64,000 nt of DNA from the NCBI GenBank assembly GCA_049514555.1, contig JBEKUY010000010.1, positions 1 to 64,000 of the forward strand, in the 5' to 3' direction. Of the stretch, positions 1-7,587 are shown piece after piece. This DNA is from JBEKUY01 sp049514555 (GTDB lineage Bacteria > Acidobacteriota > Terriglobia > Acidiferrales > UBA7541). The position numbers and the translations under genes were made by a program. The first letter of the stretch is position 1, and each line of letters opens with the position of its first letter. The notes beneath the pieces are model-generated. The model was not told where the DNA came from. It saw only the letters and a list, made by a program, of their open reading frames with translations, and searched no databases.

Positions 1-17
1 CATCATTTTGCGTAAAC

Positions 18-48
18 GGGTCACAGGAGTCTCCTTTCTCCGTGACCC
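18..48. terminator. Inverted repeat at the left edge
   Basis: GGGTCAC (18-24) pairs with GTGACCC (42-48), and GGAG (26-29) pairs inside it with CTCC (38-41), giving an 11-bp stem with one bulged A and an 8-nt loop. No clear U-tract follows on either strand, so a terminator role is only a guess; it could also be the end of a mobile element. Confidence 0.3.
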
Positions 49-120
49 ACACTACGTCAGCTACCCCACACCTTTCCGCTCGCCCCACGCGTAGCGTCCG
101 CCGCGCCAGCGGCTTAGTCC

Positions 121-276
121 TAGTCGGGTAACCGGACAAGTGCCCCTCGCTGGCCATAAACGGGGTTCGCGGAGATCGGAGCGCGAGCAGCACTCCGAAG
201 CGCCGCATTTCCTCCAACGGGATTTATGGTCAGCATCGTGGGGTTCATATCGACGCGCTATATGTCCGCTCATCCG
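121..276. repeat. Dispersed intergenic repeat, copy A
   Basis: This is the first of three related non-coding copies in the left 4.7 kb (others at 2368-2525 and 4572-4630). The shared core reads roughly tagtcggg-aaccggaca-gtg-ccc, then a conserved aaacggggttc block about 40 nt further in. Copies A and B also share a gcgcgarc segment and a catccg end. The rest of 1-336 holds nothing else I can recognise. Confidence 0.5.
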
Positions 277-336
277 AGCGAAAGCCGACTCGAGTTCGGT
301 TCGAGCGGTTCCGTCCACGGATGCCCTCCGGCATCT

Positions 337-1494
337 TCAAAACATCAACAGTAGCCGTTCCGTTCCTTCCGCGAACTCCTTTTCCGGCGTAATCAGGCTT
401 ACAACTAAATATCCATTCGGTGGAAAGTCATAGAAGTGCCCGGGATGGACGTACACGCCCGCGGAAGTCAGTAGCGTGATTGCCAAATCCTCGTCGGAAC
501 GCGTTGCGGGCACGCGGAGCACGACGTACCAGCCTCCTTCTACCTCCAAACGGCTGCAACATTTCTGCCCGGCCAACTGGCGATCGAGTGCCGCGAGATT
601 TTGTCGCACGCGCGCCATCACCTGCATCTGAAACCTGCGCCGTTGTTCCAGGAACGCCGGAATCGCCAACTGGATGGGAGCGCTCATCGAGAGCACCGTA
701 TCGGCAATCACCTCCAGCCGCGCGAGCGCCGAGGCTCGCAATTCTTCCGGGCCGCTCGAGATCAACCAGGCGGCCTTCATCTGCGGCATTCCACAAATCT
801 TGGAAAGCCCGCTCATCGTGAAAGTGAGCGCTTCGGTATTCCCTGCGAAACTGCGGGGCTGCTCTCCGCCCAGTGCGAAGTCCAGGAACACCTCATCGGC
901 AATCAATGCCATCCGCCGGGCCGCGCAGATCCGCGTCAGGCGCGCCGCGCTGTCAGGTTTCGTGAAATGTCCGGTGGGATTGTTGGGATGAACGACGATC
1001 GCTCCGCGGGTGCGCTGTGTGATGGCCTGTTCCAGAGCGTGAAAATCGATTTGCCAGCCATGGTCGTAAAGCAGTGGATAACGCACGAGTTTCACGTCAT
1101 GAATGTCGGCCAAGAAGTCGAACAGCGGATAGCTGGGCGTGGGAATCAGGAGTTCGTCGCCCGGATTGCAGAGCAAACGAAAAACAAACGAATACGCCTC
1201 GCTCGTGCTGGTCGTGAGAAGAATGTCATCCGCCCGGATCGCCTGCCCGCGCGCGGCATAATATTCCGCAACCGCTTGACGCGCTGTCTCGAGGCCCTTT
1301 GGGTCAGGCCTGTATTGGAGCGCGGCCGAGTTCGATAACGCCTGCAAGATTGCTTGCCGATCGTATTCGAATCCGCATTCCGTGGGATTGGAGGCAGTCA
1401 GGTCGAGCAGAGGCCTCCCCAAGGCACGGTGCTGGGCCAGAGCCCTGCTCAGCGGGTTCGAGTCGAGATTCCAGTTCGTTCGCTTAGCGAACAT
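337..1494 (-). CDS. Pyridoxal-phosphate aminotransferase, class I/II
   Basis: A 385-aa fold-type I aminotransferase, cytoplasmic, which should transfer an amino group between an amino acid and a 2-oxoacid using PLP. The family landmarks are in order: an N-terminal LTASNPTEC segment, a Gly/Tyr-rich substrate loop (LQYRPDPKG), the PNNPTG motif near residue 170, the cofactor Asp region (ALIADEVF) near 200, and the PLP-binding lysine in SGLSKICGMPQMK near 235. Length is normal for the family. The substrate cannot be read from the sequence; it resembles alanine/aspartate-type transaminases. The start is the ATG at 1494. It stands alone, with a repeat copy just downstream of its 3' end. Confidence 0.88.
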   Translation of the reverse strand: MFAKRTNWNLDSNPLSRALAQHRALGRPLLDLTASNPTECGFEYDRQAILQALSNSAALQYRPDPKGLETARQAVAEYYAARGQAIRADDILLTTSTSEAYSFVFRLLCNPGDELLIPTPSYPLFDFLADIHDVKLVRYPLLYDHGWQIDFHALEQAITQRTRGAIVVHPNNPTGHFTKPDSAARLTRICAARRMALIADEVFLDFALGGEQPRSFAGNTEALTFTMSGLSKICGMPQMKAAWLISSGPEELRASALARLEVIADTVLSMSAPIQLAIPAFLEQRRRFQMQVMARVRQNLAALDRQLAGQKCCSRLEVEGGWYVVLRVPATRSDEDLAITLLTSAGVYVHPGHFYDFPPNGYLVVSLITPEKEFAEGTERLLLMF

Positions 1495-1682
1495 AGTGAG
1501 CCATCCTCATTCTACTGAATAACCGTTGGAAACAGGCATGTGCGCGGCTGACCGGGGGCACTCCCCCAATCGGATACACCTACAGGATGTCTCCTCGGCA
1601 GAGCGGACTTGTCCGGTTTGTGCGTTACTCAGGCATCCCTGAAGTTAAGCGAGTGCTTCAAGCGCATCTCAGTACGTCACGC

Positions 1683-2255
1683 TCAGATGATATATGGCAC
1701 CAACGCCGCCACCCGTCGAGAGTAGGCTTCATACGACTCGCCGAACTTCGCGCGCATCCATTTCTCCTCAAGTCTCAGTTTGCGCCACAGTGCGCCGAAA
1801 ACCAGGGCTACAGCAAGCAGTCCGCGCCATTCGCCACGGGCCACTGCGAAACCAACGAATCCCAGCAGAAGCCCGGTATAGATGGGGTGGCGAACCAGGG
1901 AGTAGGGGCCACTTGTAATGAGTTCGTGGCCTTCCTTCCAGGTGACAGCTTGGCTCCAGTTCTTTCCGAGGTGACGACGCGCCCAGACAGAGAAGAGTAG
2001 ACCAGTTGCGGTAACTGCCGCGCCGCTCCAGAACCACAGGTTGCCATGCGGAAGAAACCGCTCGTTCAGCAGTGGGAGCGGAACTCTCGGAAGGAAGAGA
2101 AGCGCCGCAGCGCATGCAAGCAGCACAAGGCGTGCAAGCCGCGACGACACGGACTCGTGGCGCTCGGTTACCTTGACATTCGTCGACATCGCCCACCAAT
2201 AGGCCAAGTAACCGAGCCACATTGCAGGGAAAAGATACTTATATACGATTGACAT
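1683..2255 (-). CDS. Isoprenylcysteine carboxyl methyltransferase-like membrane protein
   Basis: A 190-aa integral membrane protein of the ICMT/PEMT-like methyltransferase family. About four to five hydrophobic segments are visible. The C-terminal half carries the family signature: GPYSLVRHPIYTG near residues 115-127, followed by EEKWMRAKFGESYEAYSRRV near the end, a region that binds S-adenosylmethionine in characterised members. Bacterial homologues methylate unknown small substrates or lipids, so no substrate is proposed. A GAGGAA ribosome-binding site sits 5 nt before the ATG at 2255. It is flanked by non-coding, repeat-bearing DNA on both sides. Confidence 0.85.
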   Translation of the reverse strand: MSIVYKYLFPAMWLGYLAYWWAMSTNVKVTERHESVSSRLARLVLLACAAALLFLPRVPLPLLNERFLPHGNLWFWSGAAVTATGLLFSVWARRHLGKNWSQAVTWKEGHELITSGPYSLVRHPIYTGLLLGFVGFAVARGEWRGLLAVALVFGALWRKLRLEEKWMRAKFGESYEAYSRRVAALVPYII

Positions 2256-2682
2256 GAAGATTCCTCGTTAGCCCTTCGAGTCTCCTCCTGAAGTCCGGTT
2301 CAAGCCAGTGGGAGGAAGGCTAACACAACGCCAAGGGAATTCCTTTTGTTAGATGGTCAACTCCCGATAAGTCGGCTAGCCGGGCATGTGGCCCCCCACG
2401 GTCCACAAACGGGGTTCGAGAAAATCTCAGCGCGAACGCCAGGAAGCTACGGCGCGTTTCCCTCACCGGGACTTCCGGGGAGTCAGTAAGATTTCACTCA
2501 TCCGGTTTGCGCGTGAATCAGGCATTGGATTCTTGAACAAGAACGTTTGAGGACGCGCAGCGAAGATTTTGGCTATTACTCCTGGAAATCATCCCGGCGC
2601 AACTGCGGGGTTGGGGTTCCTTCCAGAAGATCTTCTATGTTCCACGAACCATGTGGCGAAATCGTTGCGGAGTTTGTACTCG
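2256..2682. other. Non-coding stretch with repeat copy B
   Basis: This stretch lies between the divergently read ends of the methyltransferase promoter and the malic enzyme stop codon. It contains repeat copy B (2368-2525) and otherwise no gene, tRNA or terminator that I can support. Confidence 0.6.
2368..2525. repeat. Dispersed intergenic repeat, copy B
   Basis: This copy contains the same core as copies A and C (taagtcgg, then ccgggcatgtggccc, cacggtccacaaacgg). It extends to a tail tccggtttgcgcgt-a-tcaggcat that recurs alone at about 1612-1636 downstream of the aminotransferase promoter region. No long open frame is shared by the copies, so this looks like a non-coding repeat or an old element remnant. 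Confidence 0.55.
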
Positions 2683-4359
2683 CTAACAGGGATCTAGGTC
2701 CGAGGCATATTGGGGTGTCCACTGCGTTTCATGGACGCGGTGGACCAATTCCTCTTCACTTGTAGGCGGAGCCACACCACTGCGCTGCGCTTCGGCCGCA
2801 ACGGCGATCGCGATCGCGAGCGTCAAACGGCGAACGTCGGTTAGTGGTGGGAGCAGAGACGCGCTTGGATCGGCGAGAGCGGGCGAATACTCGGCGAGTG
2901 TTCGGGCCGCAGCCTGCATCATGCCATCAGTGATGCGGCTGGCCCGCGAAGCGACCGCGCCGAGGCCAACCCCCGGGAAGATGTACACGTTGTTGCACTG
3001 AGCGATGGCCAGGGTCCGGCCTTCATAACGCACCGGGGAGAAGGGCGAACCTGTCGCCACGAGCGCCCGGCCGTCGGACCACCCAATTAAGTCCTCCGGC
3101 CTGGCTTCGGATTTTTCGGTCGGATTTGACAGGGGAAGAATGATGGGACGCTTAGTTTTGCGTGTCATTTCGCGGATGATTGGTTCGGTGAAGGAATCCG
3201 GAACGGTGGAGAGGCCAATCAAGACCGCTGCGTCGATTTTTGCTATGACGTCGGCCAGACCAATCGGATCTGATGAAGCGTTCCGCCAGGCACAAACGCG
3301 ATCCTCAGGCTGCGCATACACCCGTTGTTCGTCGGAGAGATCGTGGCGACCCGTATGCAAAACGCCGCCGCTGTTCACGACCCAAAAGCGCCAGCAGGCT
3401 TCCTGCTCCGAAAGTCCCTCGGAGACCATGGCGTTGCGGAGGTAATCCGCGACGCCGATGGCTGCGGAGCCCGCGCCGAACAGGACAATTTGCAGGTCCC
3501 GGACACGATTCCCAGCTGCTTTCACCGCGCCGAGAATGGTGCCGAGCACCACGGCCGCGGTTCCCTGAATGTCGTCGTTAAACGTCAGAAGCTGGTTCCG
3601 GTAACGGTCCAGAATCGGCTTGGCGTGAGCCTTCGCGAAGTCCTCCCACTGCAAACAAGCTCGTGGCAGTTCCTGCCGCACGGCCGCGACGAACTGATCG
3701 ATGAAGTCCAAGTACGGCTGCCCCGTAATACGCTCGTGCCGCCAACCGAGATACTGAGGATCGTGCAGGAGTTTGGAATTGTTTGTCCCGACATCGAGCA
3801 CAATGGGCAGCGTGCGAGCGGGATGGATGCCGCCGATGAGCGTGTAGAGTGACAGTTTGCCGATAGGAATTCCCAAGCCGCCCACGCCCTGATCGCCGAT
3901 ACCGAGAATCCGTTCGCCGTCGGTCACGACAATGACATCAACTTCGTGGTTCGGGCGGTTGCGCAAAAGCGCGGGAATCGAATCTCGGAACGGATAGGAG
4001 ATGAAAAGGCCGCGCGGCCGCCTGTAGATGTGACTGAATTGCTGGCATCCCAGCGCCACGACCGGCGTGTACACGATCGGCGTCATTTCCTCAATGTGAT
4101 CGAGCAGGAGTCTGTAGAAGAGAACCTCGTTGGTGTCCTGGAGCGCGCGCAGGTAGATGTGGCGCTCGAGAGGGTCGTCTTTTCGGTTGAACGCGCCGTA
4201 AGCGCGGACGACTTGTTCATCCAGGGTTTCGACGTGAGGCGGTAACAGGCCGTGCAGGCCAAGCTCGGTTCGTTCGCGGTCGCTGAAAGCCGTGCCTTTG
4301 TTCAGGGTCTGATTGTTGATTAGTTCTATGCCGTGCGGAGCTGTGTGCATGTTGTTCAT
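2683..4359 (-). CDS. NAD-type malic enzyme (malate dehydrogenase, decarboxylating)
   Basis: This enzyme converts L-malate to pyruvate and CO2 with reduction of NAD(P)+ in the cytoplasm. The protein is about 558 aa, the length of the large SfcA/MaeA type. Visible motifs are the N-terminal GTAFSDRERTELGLHGLLP, the catalytic-Tyr segment IVYTPVVALGCQ near residue 100, ILGIGDQGVGGLGIPIGKLSLY, the metal-binding FNDDIQGTAAV near residue 265, and the nucleotide motif LFGAGSAAIGVA. The ATG at 4359 was chosen; an in-frame GTG at 4371 and an ATG at 4350 are alternatives, and GGAG at about 4362-4365 fits the ATG at 4350 better by spacing. NAD versus NADP preference is not decided by what I can see. Confidence 0.9.
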   Translation of the reverse strand: MNNMHTAPHGIELINNQTLNKGTAFSDRERTELGLHGLLPPHVETLDEQVVRAYGAFNRKDDPLERHIYLRALQDTNEVLFYRLLLDHIEEMTPIVYTPVVALGCQQFSHIYRRPRGLFISYPFRDSIPALLRNRPNHEVDVIVVTDGERILGIGDQGVGGLGIPIGKLSLYTLIGGIHPARTLPIVLDVGTNNSKLLHDPQYLGWRHERITGQPYLDFIDQFVAAVRQELPRACLQWEDFAKAHAKPILDRYRNQLLTFNDDIQGTAAVVLGTILGAVKAAGNRVRDLQIVLFGAGSAAIGVADYLRNAMVSEGLSEQEACWRFWVVNSGGVLHTGRHDLSDEQRVYAQPEDRVCAWRNASSDPIGLADVIAKIDAAVLIGLSTVPDSFTEPIIREMTRKTKRPIILPLSNPTEKSEARPEDLIGWSDGRALVATGSPFSPVRYEGRTLAIAQCNNVYIFPGVGLGAVASRASRITDGMMQAAARTLAEYSPALADPSASLLPPLTDVRRLTLAIAIAVAAEAQRSGVAPPTSEEELVHRVHETQWTPQYASDLDPC

Positions 4360-4571
4360 TACTCCAATCACGTGGCTCGAGGGGAGAGATTCGACGGATA
4401 GAGAGGACTCCGCTAAGCTCTTCTCTAATTCGCTTCAATACTGCATCCGCGGCGTTCCCGAATCAACGCTGGCCGCTCTGCGATTACCCTTCCGCAAGGT
4501 TCTGCCAGCGTTTCACTTTGAGACTGCGCATTGCAAAGTCGAATTTATCACGATTCGGCTCAAGGGCCTGG

Positions 4572-4630
4572 TAAGTCGGGAAACCGGACATGTGGCCCTC
4601 ACGGTCCACAAACGGCGTTCTGGGAACTCT
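4572..4630. repeat. Dispersed intergenic repeat, copy C (short)
   Basis: The shortest copy of the family: taagtcggg-aaaccggacatgtggccc followed by cacggtccacaaacggcgttc. It matches copy B over about 50 bp and then diverges. It lies upstream of malic enzyme and left of the tRNA scar. Confidence 0.5.
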
Positions 4631-4688
4631 TTAAGGGCACTGCTAGTGTGCCCAAAGAATTTGTCTCACCATGGGGGCTCATCCCAAA

Positions 4689-4731
4689 ACTTGGGTCCAA
4701 CTTGGGTCCAAATGCTGACAACTTAGGTCCA
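4689..4731 (+). repeat. Three direct repeats of an 11-mer, possible integrase arm sites
   Basis: ACTTGGGTCCA occurs in perfect tandem at 4689-4699 and 4700-4710, then once more with one mismatch (ACTTAGGTCCA) at 4721-4731, 21 nt after the second copy. Short direct repeats close to a tRNA-type core are what arm-type binding sites of tyrosine recombinases look like. No integrase gene lies in the window, so the role is inferred from position only. Confidence 0.45.
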
Positions 4732-4791
4732 AAACCGAGTACCATAACGCAAAACAACGCTAGACGAGCCAATAAGATAGATTTTCTGCAA

Positions 4792-4840
4792 TTGCCTTGG
4801 GCGCAGGAGGTCCCGAGTTCAAATCTCGGCGCCCCGACCA
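4792..4840 (+). other. 3' fragment of a tRNA-Pro(UGG) gene, probable att site
   Basis: The last 49 nt match the 3' half of a tRNA: an anticodon loop CTTGGGC (anticodon TGG, Pro) on a partly preserved stem, a variable region, a perfect T-arm CCGAG-TTCAAAT-CTCGG, an acceptor strand CGCCCCG and an encoded ACCA end at 4837-4840. The 5' half (acceptor strand, D-arm) is absent upstream, so this is not a functional tRNA. Such fragments are left at the distal end of elements that integrate into tRNA genes. By the usual geometry the element lies to the left of the fragment. Confidence 0.65.
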
Positions 4841-5007
4841 GCATTCCCGCGAGCGAAGAGTGTGTGAAATTCCTCGCTTCGCTTGGGATTTCGGCGCGCC
4901 GCTCGGACCCCGGCAACGATCGCAAGCCAATCTTGAAGAATGAATGTTTTCTCATCTCTCGCGCAAGAGGAATGGAGTAAGAGAGGCGATCGCAGGGACG
5001 CTCTGGT

Positions 5008-5035
5008 TTGACTCGCCCCGACTTTCTGCTAAAAT
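5008..5035 (+). promoter_or_regulatory. Sigma-70-type promoter of the antiporter
   Basis: TTGACT (5008-5013), a 16-nt spacer and TAAAAT (5030-5035). The expected transcription start is near 5042, where the structured leader begins. Confidence 0.6.
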
Positions 5036-5041
5036 TTCAAT

Positions 5042-5137
5042 AGGCGAAGGAGTTCGCCTCATAACCGCTGTCCCTCTTTAGGCCGGGACAGATGATGACT
5101 CCTGACAAGGATCTTGTCGCGGAGTCATGTCCCCGGC
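5042..5137 (+). ncRNA. Structured 5' leader, candidate riboswitch of the antiporter
   Basis: The leader starts with the hairpin AGGCGAA-ggag-TTCGCCT (5042-5059). CTGTCCC (5068-5074) can pair with GGGACAG (5085-5091). ATGACTCC (5095-5102) pairs with GGAGTCAT (5121-5128), with GACAAG/CTTGTC nested inside. GCCGGG (5082-5087) is also perfectly complementary to CCCGGC (5132-5137), and this pairing excludes the CTGTCCC pairing because both use 5085-5087. Two mutually exclusive foldings ahead of a cation/proton antiporter are what a cation-responsive riboswitch would look like. I cannot assign it to a known class by eye; the Na+-I (DUF1646) and Li+ (nhaA-I/II) motifs are the first to test. Confidence 0.5.
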
Positions 5138-5173
5138 AACGGTCCACGCAACATTCCAGGAGCGGGATTGACC

Positions 5174-6385
5174 ATGCAAAACGTGTGGGTGCTGCCTTCT
5201 ATTTGGGTCGGCCTGGCGCTCGTCGCTGCACTTCTGGCGATCTGGTTCAAAATCTCCACGGCGCTGACGGAGATCGTCGTGGGCGTCGTGGCCCAATTCA
5301 TTATCGTCTCGTCGGCGCACACGGCAGGCCTGGGTGCCAAGGCAGATTGGATAACTTTCCTAGCAGGGACGGGAGCGGTCGTGCTCACTTTCCTGGCAGG
5401 TGCGGAGCTCGATCCGGCGGTTTTTCGCGAGAAATGGAAAGAGTCGACCGTTGTCGGGCTGGTCGGTTTCTTCGGACCCTTCCTGGGCTGCACGGCGATT
5501 GCGCACTACATTCTGCATTGGACCGCAAGGTCGAGCTGGCTCGCGGGCGTGGCGCTTTCGACCACATCCGTCGCGGTGGTTTACGCGGTGATGTTGGAAC
5601 TCGGGTTCAACAGGACGGACTTCGGCAAAGCCATTCTCGCGGCATGCTTCATCAATGATTTGGGAACGGTTATCGCGCTCGGGCTGATCTTTTCCCCGTT
5701 CACGATTCGTACCACGATCTTTGTGGTTGTGAGTGTCGCCATGTTCTTTGTCTTGCCGTTTCTCACGCACCGCTTCTTCGAGCGTGTCGGCGGGCGCACT
5801 TCGGAGATGGAGGCGAAATACCTGCTGTTTCTGTTGTTCGCGATGGGCGGACTGGCGGTGTGGTCCGGAAGCGAGGCCGTGCTTCCCGCTTACATCATCG
5901 GGATGGTGCTTGCCGGAACCGTGGGGAAAGATCACATCTTGATCCGGCGGCTGCGCACGCTCACGTTTGGCCTGCTGACTCCCTTCTACTTCATCCGCGC
6001 GGGCTCCTTTGTCTCTGTCCCGGCGCTTCTGGCGGCCCCGCTCGTTTTTGCGGCCCTCTTCGGCGCGAAAATGCTTTCGAAAATCATCGGCCTCCTTCCC
6101 ACGGTGAAGGCGTTCAAGTACGAGCGAGAGGAAGGCCTTTACTTTACCTTGATGATGTCCACGGGCCTGACATTCGGCACCATTTCAGCGCTCTTCGGTC
6201 TCAGCCATGGCATCATCGACCAAACGCAATACTCGCATCTTGTGGCCACGGTCATCGCCAGCGCAGTGATTCCCACGGTGTTTGCTAATGCCTGGTATAT
6301 GCCGCGGCACTTGCTTCCGCGAGAGGAGAGGGTGGGGCCACTGACGGCCATGACCGCAGAGCAAGGGACCGCTGATGCCGACTAA
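5174..6385 (+). CDS. Cation/proton antiporter, CPA superfamily
   Basis: An inner-membrane monovalent cation/H+ exchanger of the Na+/H+ exchanger (PF00999-type) family, about 403 aa with some 11-12 predicted membrane segments. The ion-binding helix shows ACFINDLGTVIALG with Asn161-Asp162. In characterised members an ND pair goes with electroneutral exchange and a DD pair with electrogenic exchange, so this one is probably electroneutral. There is no C-terminal RCK/TrkA domain, unlike KefB/KefC. The ATG at 5174 was chosen because AGGAGCGGG lies about 8-15 nt upstream; an upstream ATG at 5114 falls inside the structured leader. A broken universal stress gene overlaps its 3' end. Confidence 0.88.
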   Translation: MQNVWVLPSIWVGLALVAALLAIWFKISTALTEIVVGVVAQFIIVSSAHTAGLGAKADWITFLAGTGAVVLTFLAGAELDPAVFREKWKESTVVGLVGFFGPFLGCTAIAHYILHWTARSSWLAGVALSTTSVAVVYAVMLELGFNRTDFGKAILAACFINDLGTVIALGLIFSPFTIRTTIFVVVSVAMFFVLPFLTHRFFERVGGRTSEMEAKYLLFLLFAMGGLAVWSGSEAVLPAYIIGMVLAGTVGKDHILIRRLRTLTFGLLTPFYFIRAGSFVSVPALLAAPLVFAALFGAKMLSKIIGLLPTVKAFKYEREEGLYFTLMMSTGLTFGTISALFGLSHGIIDQTQYSHLVATVIASAVIPTVFANAWYMPRHLLPREERVGPLTAMTAEQGTADAD

Positions 6386-6566
6386 AAGGAAGAACGAGGT
6401 CATGCCTGGGAGAAGGAAGAACGCACACTTCCGGAAAATCATGGTTGGGTACGACGGCTCGCCGCAGGCGGGCTTAGGAGTGTTGCTGGCGGGACGGGCC
6501 GGTTGTATATTGGCTGTCGTTCCAAAGGGCCCAGTAAGAATCCCAGCCAAAGCCAATGGAGGATAA
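6375..6566 (+). pseudogene. Truncated universal stress protein gene
   Basis: The frame opens at an ATG overlapping the last 11 nt of the antiporter gene. After a basic leader it reads HFRKIMVGYDGSPQAG, the first beta strand and ATP-loop start of a UspA domain. At about 6468 the homology stops and the next 30 residues (GLGVLLAGRAG onward) no longer resemble the fold. A full UspA domain needs about 140 residues; this frame gives 63. A deletion that removed most of an antiporter-linked usp gene is the simplest reading. Confidence 0.55.
6483..6511 (+). promoter_or_regulatory. Promoter of the secreted protein gene
   Basis: TTGCTG (6483-6488), exactly 17 nt, then TATATT (6506-6511). It lies inside the degenerate tail of the broken usp frame, about 60 nt before the next start codon. 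Confidence 0.5.
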
Positions 6567-6569
6567 GCG

Positions 6570-7361
6570 ATGAAGAAGCCGCTGTGGTTTCTATTGCCTG
6601 TGTCATTGCTGACGCCCGTTCTGGCAATGGCGCAGAGCGTTTTCGATGGTACGTGGAAGATTGACCTGAACAAAGCTCAACTCTCGACCAAACCCGACGT
6701 TTACCTGTTACAGGATGGCATGTATCACTGCAAGACTTGCGTTCCCGCCGTCGACATCAAAGCCGACGGCCAGGACCAGAAGGTCAGCGGACATCCCTAC
6801 TACGACACGATGAGTATCAAGGTCGTGGACAACCGGACGATTGAGGAAACCGAGAAGAAGGCGGGGAAAACCGTCGGTACTTCAAGGACGGTGATCTCGC
6901 CCGACGGCAGCACACTCACCTTCACGTTTACCGACAGCAGTGCCACCAACTCCGCTCCCGTAACGGGCAAGGGGGAAGCGACGCGAGTGGCCAAGGGTCC
7001 GGCCGGATCTCATGCCATTTCGGGCTCCTGGCGGACCACGAAGCTTGAGAGTTTCTCGGATAACGGGCTTACGTTCACCTACAAGGTCGAAGGCGACAGC
7101 TTGACCATGACCACTCCGACCGGACAATCCTATACGGCGAAATTGGATGGGACGGAAGCGCCGTACATAGGTGATCCCGGCACGACCAGCGTCTCGGTGA
7201 AAAGCCTGGACAAGAACACGATGGAGGAAACGGATAAGCGCGATGGCAAGGTGATCAGCGTCGGCCGCATGACGGTCGCTCCCGGCGGGAAAACCATGAC
7301 CATCGCAATCGATGACAAGCTGCATGGAACCACAAGCCAGTTTGTGGCCGAGAAGCAGTAG
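6570..7361 (+). CDS. Secreted protein of unknown function with two similar halves
   Basis: A 263-aa protein with a clear signal peptide (MKKPLWFLLPVSLLTPVLAMAQ), predicted to be exported. The mature part begins FDGTWKIDLNKAQLS, a start common in secreted acidobacterial proteins of unknown role. Two related halves are visible: DTMSIKVVDNRTIEETEKKAGK with TVISPDGSTLTFTF (residues about 80-120) and TTSVSVKSLDKNTMEETDKRDGK with MTVAPGGKTMTIAI (about 210-250). The pattern suggests duplicated beta-rich, lipocalin-like domains. Cys-x2-Cys in YHCKTCVP near residue 54 may form a disulfide. GGAGG precedes the ATG. No function is proposed. Confidence 0.75.
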   Translation: MKKPLWFLLPVSLLTPVLAMAQSVFDGTWKIDLNKAQLSTKPDVYLLQDGMYHCKTCVPAVDIKADGQDQKVSGHPYYDTMSIKVVDNRTIEETEKKAGKTVGTSRTVISPDGSTLTFTFTDSSATNSAPVTGKGEATRVAKGPAGSHAISGSWRTTKLESFSDNGLTFTYKVEGDSLTMTTPTGQSYTAKLDGTEAPYIGDPGTTSVSVKSLDKNTMEETDKRDGKVISVGRMTVAPGGKTMTIAIDDKLHGTTSQFVAEKQ

Positions 7362-7465
7362 GCCGCTCCTGCACTTGCATGACGCCCCGTATATGACGGG
7401 GGATCGAACACGACGGGCTTGAGCAGCCCACGGAGACGCAGCAGGGCGGTGTTGTCTTGCCGCAG

Positions 7466-7492
7466 GGCGTGTGACGGGACCGCTCACACGCC
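7466..7492. terminator. Hairpin between the secreted protein and activase genes
   Basis: GGCGTGTGA (7466-7474) and TCACACGCC (7484-7492) pair perfectly over 9 bp with a 9-nt loop. No U-tract follows, so it may be a terminator or a second, wider-spaced regulator site: its TGTGA/TCACA arms match those of the palindrome at 7572. Confidence 0.35.
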
Positions 7493-7571
7493 GACGCTCC
7501 CAGGGGGACGAATCCCTGCAGACGCCGCCTAAACACGGCCCGTCCGGCGCCGATTCTCACAAACATTGGTA

Positions 7572-7587
7572 TGTGACGCGCGTCACA
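7572..7587. promoter_or_regulatory. CRP/FNR-superfamily operator
   Basis: TGTGACGCGCGTCACA is a perfect 16-bp palindrome with the arms and the 6-bp spacing of the CRP consensus TGTGA-N6-TCACA. It lies 155 nt before the activase start. A TTGACT follows 13 nt downstream. It is the right place for an activator site, but the regulator itself is not in the window. Confidence 0.5.

Larger units (their letters stand above)
4360..5007. other. Non-coding junction region with att-like features
   Basis: A gene-free stretch. It holds repeat copy C (4572-4630), three 11-bp direct repeats (4689-4731) and a tRNA 3' fragment (4792-4840). The remaining 4841-5007 shows nothing recognisable. The pattern is that of an old integration boundary, not an ordinary intergenic spacer. 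Confidence 0.55.

Noticed and set aside
1587..2000. Plus-strand frame of 137 codons before the methyltransferase
   Set aside because: It overlaps the methyltransferase gene antisense, has no ribosome-binding site and no recognisable motif.
4599..4955. Open frame with a GAPRFELGTSC segment
   Set aside because: That peptide is the antisense translation of a tRNA 3' end, a familiar false annotation.
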